DNA from: Frankiaceae bacterium
GTDB taxonomy: Bacteria > Actinomycetota > Actinomycetes > Mycobacteriales > SCTD01
Assembly (NCBI GenBank): GCA_947479995.1
Contig: CANKBT010000177.1
Location: forward strand, 1 to 6,571
Length of the DNA stretch: 6,571 nucleotides
Direction: 5' to 3'
Shown: piece by piece, positions 4,781 to 6,571 of the stretch
Position numbering within the stretch: position 1 is the stretch's first letter
Layout of the letters: each line of letters opens with the position of its first letter
Notes under the pieces: model-generated
What the model saw: only the letters and a program-made list of their open reading frames with translations
The model's database searches: none
Told to the model about the DNA's origin: nothing
Made by a program: the position numbers and the translations under genes

Positions 4781-4786
4781 CCCGTT

Positions 4787-5137
4787 GTGGAGCACGTCGT
4801 CTTCTTCCCGTCGCCGGACGGGGCCCCCGCCTTCCGGCGCGTCACCAACCTCGAGGAGGCCGTGCGCCTCGTCGAGCACCTGCGCAACGTCGAGGGCGTC
4901 GGCGAGGCCAGCGTGCACGCGCTGACCGAGGTGCCGCTGTCGTTCCGCGCCTACTACCGCGTCGAGGTCCCCGGCCTGTCCGACGTGGTCCCCGCCGTCG
5001 AGGACGTGCGCGTGGCCGTCCCGGCGCAGGACCTCGGCCCGTTCGAGCCCGCGCACCTGGAGCCGGTCCCGGACCTGCCCGTCGAGGAGCACGCCGTGCA
5101 CGGCGAGTCCGCGCGGAGCCTCGGCTTCTTCGCCTGA
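4787..5137 (+). CDS. Conserved-looking protein of unknown function (116 aa)
   Basis: From GTG 4787 the product is 116 residues, starting MEHVVFFPSPDGAPAFRRV, then LEEAVRLVEHLRNVEG (19-34), a strand region with VPLSFRAYYRVEVPG (46-60), and an acidic Pro-rich C-terminal half ending in SLGFFA. An in-frame GTG at 4757 would add ten residues but lacks a ribosome site. The pattern suggests a small alpha/beta domain: a strand, a helix with the LRN segment, then strands. No signal peptide or membrane helix is present, so it should be cytoplasmic. I do not recognise a named family. Similar 'VVFFP...EHLRN' proteins seem familiar from actinobacterial genomes near the S16 protease, but no role is known to me. 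No own promoter was found in the 82-base gap upstream, so it may be read from the preceding small-protein gene. Confidence 0.75.
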   Translation: MEHVVFFPSPDGAPAFRRVTNLEEAVRLVEHLRNVEGVGEASVHALTEVPLSFRAYYRVEVPGLSDVVPAVEDVRVAVPAQDLGPFEPAHLEPVPDLPVEEHAVHGESARSLGFFA

Positions 5138-5163
5138 CGGCGCCCGGTGGCGCCGGGGCGCCG
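5138..5163 (+). terminator. Hairpin directly after the 116-aa protein gene
   Basis: CGGCGCCC (5138-5145) and GGGCGCCG (5156-5163) form a perfect 8-bp stem with a 10-base loop, starting at the base after the stop codon. No T-tract follows. The position suggests a terminator. It also covers the place where a -35 box for the next gene would be, so folding or a bound factor there could affect that promoter. Confidence 0.45.
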
Positions 5164-5167
5164 CGTC

Positions 5168-5173
5168 TAGCCT
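5168..5173 (+). promoter_or_regulatory. -10 element of the S16 protease gene (leaderless start)
   Basis: TAGCCT lies 6 bases before the GTG start at 5180. No Shine-Dalgarno is present between them, so a leaderless transcript is likely. No -35 consensus is visible; the region is filled by the hairpin 5138-5163. Confidence 0.55.
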
Positions 5174-5179
5174 GACGCG

Positions 5180-6211
5180 GTGTCCCGGCGCACCCTGACC
5201 TCGCTGCTGGCCCTCGGGCTCGCCCTCGCGCTGACGATCGGCGCGTTCGTCGTGCAGGTGCCGTACGTGCTGCTGCGCGGCGGCCCGACGTTCAACACCC
5301 TCGGGACCACCGACAGCGGCGCGCCGGTCATCGCCATCACGGGCGACGTCGAGGTGTTCGAGGACACCGACGGCCGGCTCGACCTCACCACTGTGAACGT
5401 GCAGTCCGACCTCACCCTCGGCGAGGCGCTGCGCGGGTGGCTCGACGGCGAGCAGGCGGTGGTGCCGCGCGAGCTGGTGTTCGGCCGCGGCCGCACCGAC
5501 GAGCAGGTCAGCGAGGAGAACACCCAGCTGATGCTCGACTCGCAGAGCGCGGCGACGACCGCCGCGCTGCTGCAGCTCGACGTGCCCGTCACCGTCTCGG
5601 TGGCCGCCGTCGCCGAGGACGGCCCGGCGCAGGGCGCCCTGCAGGTGGCCGACGAGCTGGTCAGCGTCGCCGGCGCGCCCGTCACCTCGCCGGAGCAGCT
5701 CCGGGAGGTCGTCACCGCCCGCCGGCCCGGCGAGGCCGTGCCGGTGGTCGTGCGCCGGGGCGGCGCCGAGGTGCCCGTGCAGGTCGTGCTCGGCACCTCG
5801 GCCGACGCCGGCCCGCCGCGCGCGGTGCTGGGCATCACGCCCGACGTCACCGACTTCCCGTTCGACGTCACCATCGGCCTCGAGGAGGTCGGCGGGCCCA
5901 GCGCCGGGCTGATGTTCGCCCTCGGCATCGTCGACAAGCTCACGCCCGGCTCCCTCGCCGACGGCCGCTACGTCGCCGGCACCGGCGCCATCACCGACGA
6001 CGGGGCGGTGCAGCCCATCGGCGGCATCCAGCAGAAGCTCGCCATGGCCGGCGAGATCGGGGTCGACGTCTTCCTCGTGCCCGCCGACAACTGCGCGTCG
6101 GCGCTCGACGCCGTGCCCGACGGCCTGCAGCTGGTGAGGGTGGCCTCCCTGCAGGAGGCCCTCGACGGTCTGCGCGTGCTCAGCGAGGGCGGCACGCCCG
6201 CCGGCTGCTGA
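5180..6211 (+). CDS. Membrane-anchored PDZ plus Lon-like (S16) serine protease, YlbL family
   Basis: The 343-residue protein has a single N-terminal hydrophobic helix (about 7-32) preceded by RR, so the rest is predicted to face outside the membrane. RGGPTFNTLG (33-42) is a family-typical motif right after it. A PDZ domain occupies about 133-205 (GPAQGALQVADELVSVAG, then PEQLREVV and a GEAVPVVVRRGG strand). The C-terminal S16 domain (about 215-335) has the catalytic Ser in GGPSAGLMFAL (Ser241) and the catalytic Lys in IGGIQQKLAMA (Lys286), the Ser-Lys dyad of Lon proteases; GTGAI (267-271) and FLVPADNC (298-305) are also typical. There is no ATPase domain, so it is ATP-independent. In Bacillus, YlbL removes the SOS-induced division inhibitor YneA; whether that applies in actinobacteria is unknown. 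Length and domain order are normal for the family and nothing is missing. Confidence 0.93.
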   Translation: MSRRTLTSLLALGLALALTIGAFVVQVPYVLLRGGPTFNTLGTTDSGAPVIAITGDVEVFEDTDGRLDLTTVNVQSDLTLGEALRGWLDGEQAVVPRELVFGRGRTDEQVSEENTQLMLDSQSAATTAALLQLDVPVTVSVAAVAEDGPAQGALQVADELVSVAGAPVTSPEQLREVVTARRPGEAVPVVVRRGGAEVPVQVVLGTSADAGPPRAVLGITPDVTDFPFDVTIGLEEVGGPSAGLMFALGIVDKLTPGSLADGRYVAGTGAITDDGAVQPIGGIQQKLAMAGEIGVDVFLVPADNCASALDAVPDGLQLVRVASLQEALDGLRVLSEGGTPAGC

Positions 6212-6223
6212 GCGGCCGCGCGT

Positions 6224-6240
6224 CCCCCGCCGGTCGGGGG
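6224..6240 (+). terminator. Hairpin after the S16 protease gene
   Basis: CCCCCG (6224-6229) pairs with CGGGGG (6235-6240) around a 5-base loop, 12 bases after the stop codon. No T-tract follows. It is probably a terminator separating the protease gene from the next gene, which has its own -10 element. Confidence 0.4.
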
Positions 6241-6249
6241 TGCGCTCCC

Positions 6250-6255
6250 TAGACT
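6250..6255 (+). promoter_or_regulatory. -10 element of the last gene (probably leaderless)
   Basis: TAGACT lies 8 bases before the ATG at 6264, and no ribosome site lies between. A transcript would begin at or one base before the start codon. No -35 consensus was found. Confidence 0.5.
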
Positions 6256-6263
6256 CCGGCGCC

Positions 6264-6571
6264 ATGCAGCCCGGGGTCCCCTTCGCGCTCCTCGGCGCCG
6301 TCGAGCTGCTCGCCCTCGCGGCGTGGGTCGGGCTCGCCGTGGCGGCCGCCGCCCGGCGCGGCCGGCGCGCCCCGGGCCTCGCGCTGCCCGTGCTGCTGGC
6401 CGGCGCGGTGGTGCTGTCGGTCGTCGACAGCCGCACCGCGCTGTCGCTCGGCGACGCGGGCGACGACCGGCTCGCGGCGCTGCGCGCGGTCGGCCACGTG
6501 CTGCTCGGCGCCGGCCTCGCGCTCGGCGCCCTGGGCCGGTCGCGCCGCCGCGCGGACGGCGACGGGCCCGC
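6264..6571 (+). CDS. Multi-pass membrane protein, N-terminal part (cut by window edge), unrecognised
   Basis: The frame is open from ATG 6264 to the window end, 102 full codons. Three hydrophobic helices are predicted at about residues 6-30, 37-55 and 72-91. Basic clusters RRGRR (31-35) and RSRRR (92-96) follow the first and third, placing the N-terminus outside and the C-terminal side in the cytoplasm. The loop between helices 2 and 3 is acidic (GDAGDD, 63-68). Such a short membrane module before a cytoplasmic part would fit a sensor such as a histidine kinase or a diguanylate cyclase, but no such domain is visible. It does not resemble the start of the large UPF0182 membrane protein that I would expect after a YlbL-type gene. 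Function is not assigned. Confidence 0.65.
   Translation, partial: MQPGVPFALLGAVELLALAAWVGLAVAAAARRGRRAPGLALPVLLAGAVVLSVVDSRTALSLGDAGDDRLAALRAVGHVLLGAGLALGALGRSRRRADGDGP

Noticed and set aside
4757..4786. Upstream GTG start for the 116-aa protein
   Set aside because: It has no ribosome site and lies in an inverted repeat; GTG 4787 has GGAG 6 bases upstream and leaves a compact N-terminus.
4724..6436. Long minus-strand open frame (570 codons)
   Set aside because: It is antisense to the 116-aa protein and S16 protease genes, which have clear family motifs; the product is His/Arg/Gly-rich and unlike any domain.
1..6571. CRISPR array, transposon, toxin-antitoxin or phage-defence system
   Set aside because: No regularly spaced repeats, transposase motifs, terminal repeats with target duplication, or defence domains were found; the recognisable genes belong to conserved actinobacterial families.

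Overview
The window comes from a very GC-rich (by eye well over 70% G+C) actinobacterial chromosome. Codon third positions are almost all G or C, GTG starts are common, and -10 hexamers of the TANNNT type sit a few bases before start codons. The gene set (Zincin_2/DUF2342 putative metalloprotease, atypical SDR, MoaE, PDZ plus Lon-like S16 protease of the YlbL type, E1/ThiF-like protein) resembles the conserved block that lies around Rv3194c-Rv3196 in mycobacteria, as I remember it. The genus cannot be named from this sequence alone.

Left part, all on the minus strand. Positions 1-405 hold the N-terminal 135 codons of a ThiF/E1-like adenylyltransferase-family protein, cut by the window edge. 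Upstream of it is an SRPBCC-fold protein (510-968). A 385-base intergenic stretch (969-1353) follows. It carries a good sigma-70-type promoter for the SRPBCC gene (TTGACC-17-TAGCGT), a large nested inverted repeat located where that transcript should begin, and, behind the promoter, a cluster of DnaA-box-like TGTGGAC/GTCCACA motifs that includes one exact TTGTCCACA and a perfect 9-bp palindrome. Next is the Zincin_2/DUF2342 protein (1354-2769), whose GTG start overlaps the stop of a possible 14-codon leaderless upstream ORF.

Right part, all on the plus strand from 2850. It contains an atypical extended SDR with a C-terminal membrane anchor and no YxxxK catalytic pair, MoaE (large subunit of molybdopterin synthase), a 72-aa single-pass membrane protein, a 116-aa conserved-looking protein of unknown function, a membrane-anchored PDZ plus S16 (Lon-like) serine protease, and the first 102 codons of an unrecognised multi-pass membrane protein that runs off the window. 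Several of these genes have their own -10 element only 6-8 bases before the start codon and no Shine-Dalgarno, so they look leaderless and separately transcribed rather than forming one operon.

No mobile element, CRISPR array, tRNA, rRNA or defence system is visible. The coding content is ordinary conserved actinobacterial housekeeping or uncharacterised genes. The best candidates for something not yet described are regulatory: the DnaA-box cluster with the structured leader, and the leaderless uORF coupled to the metalloprotease-like gene.
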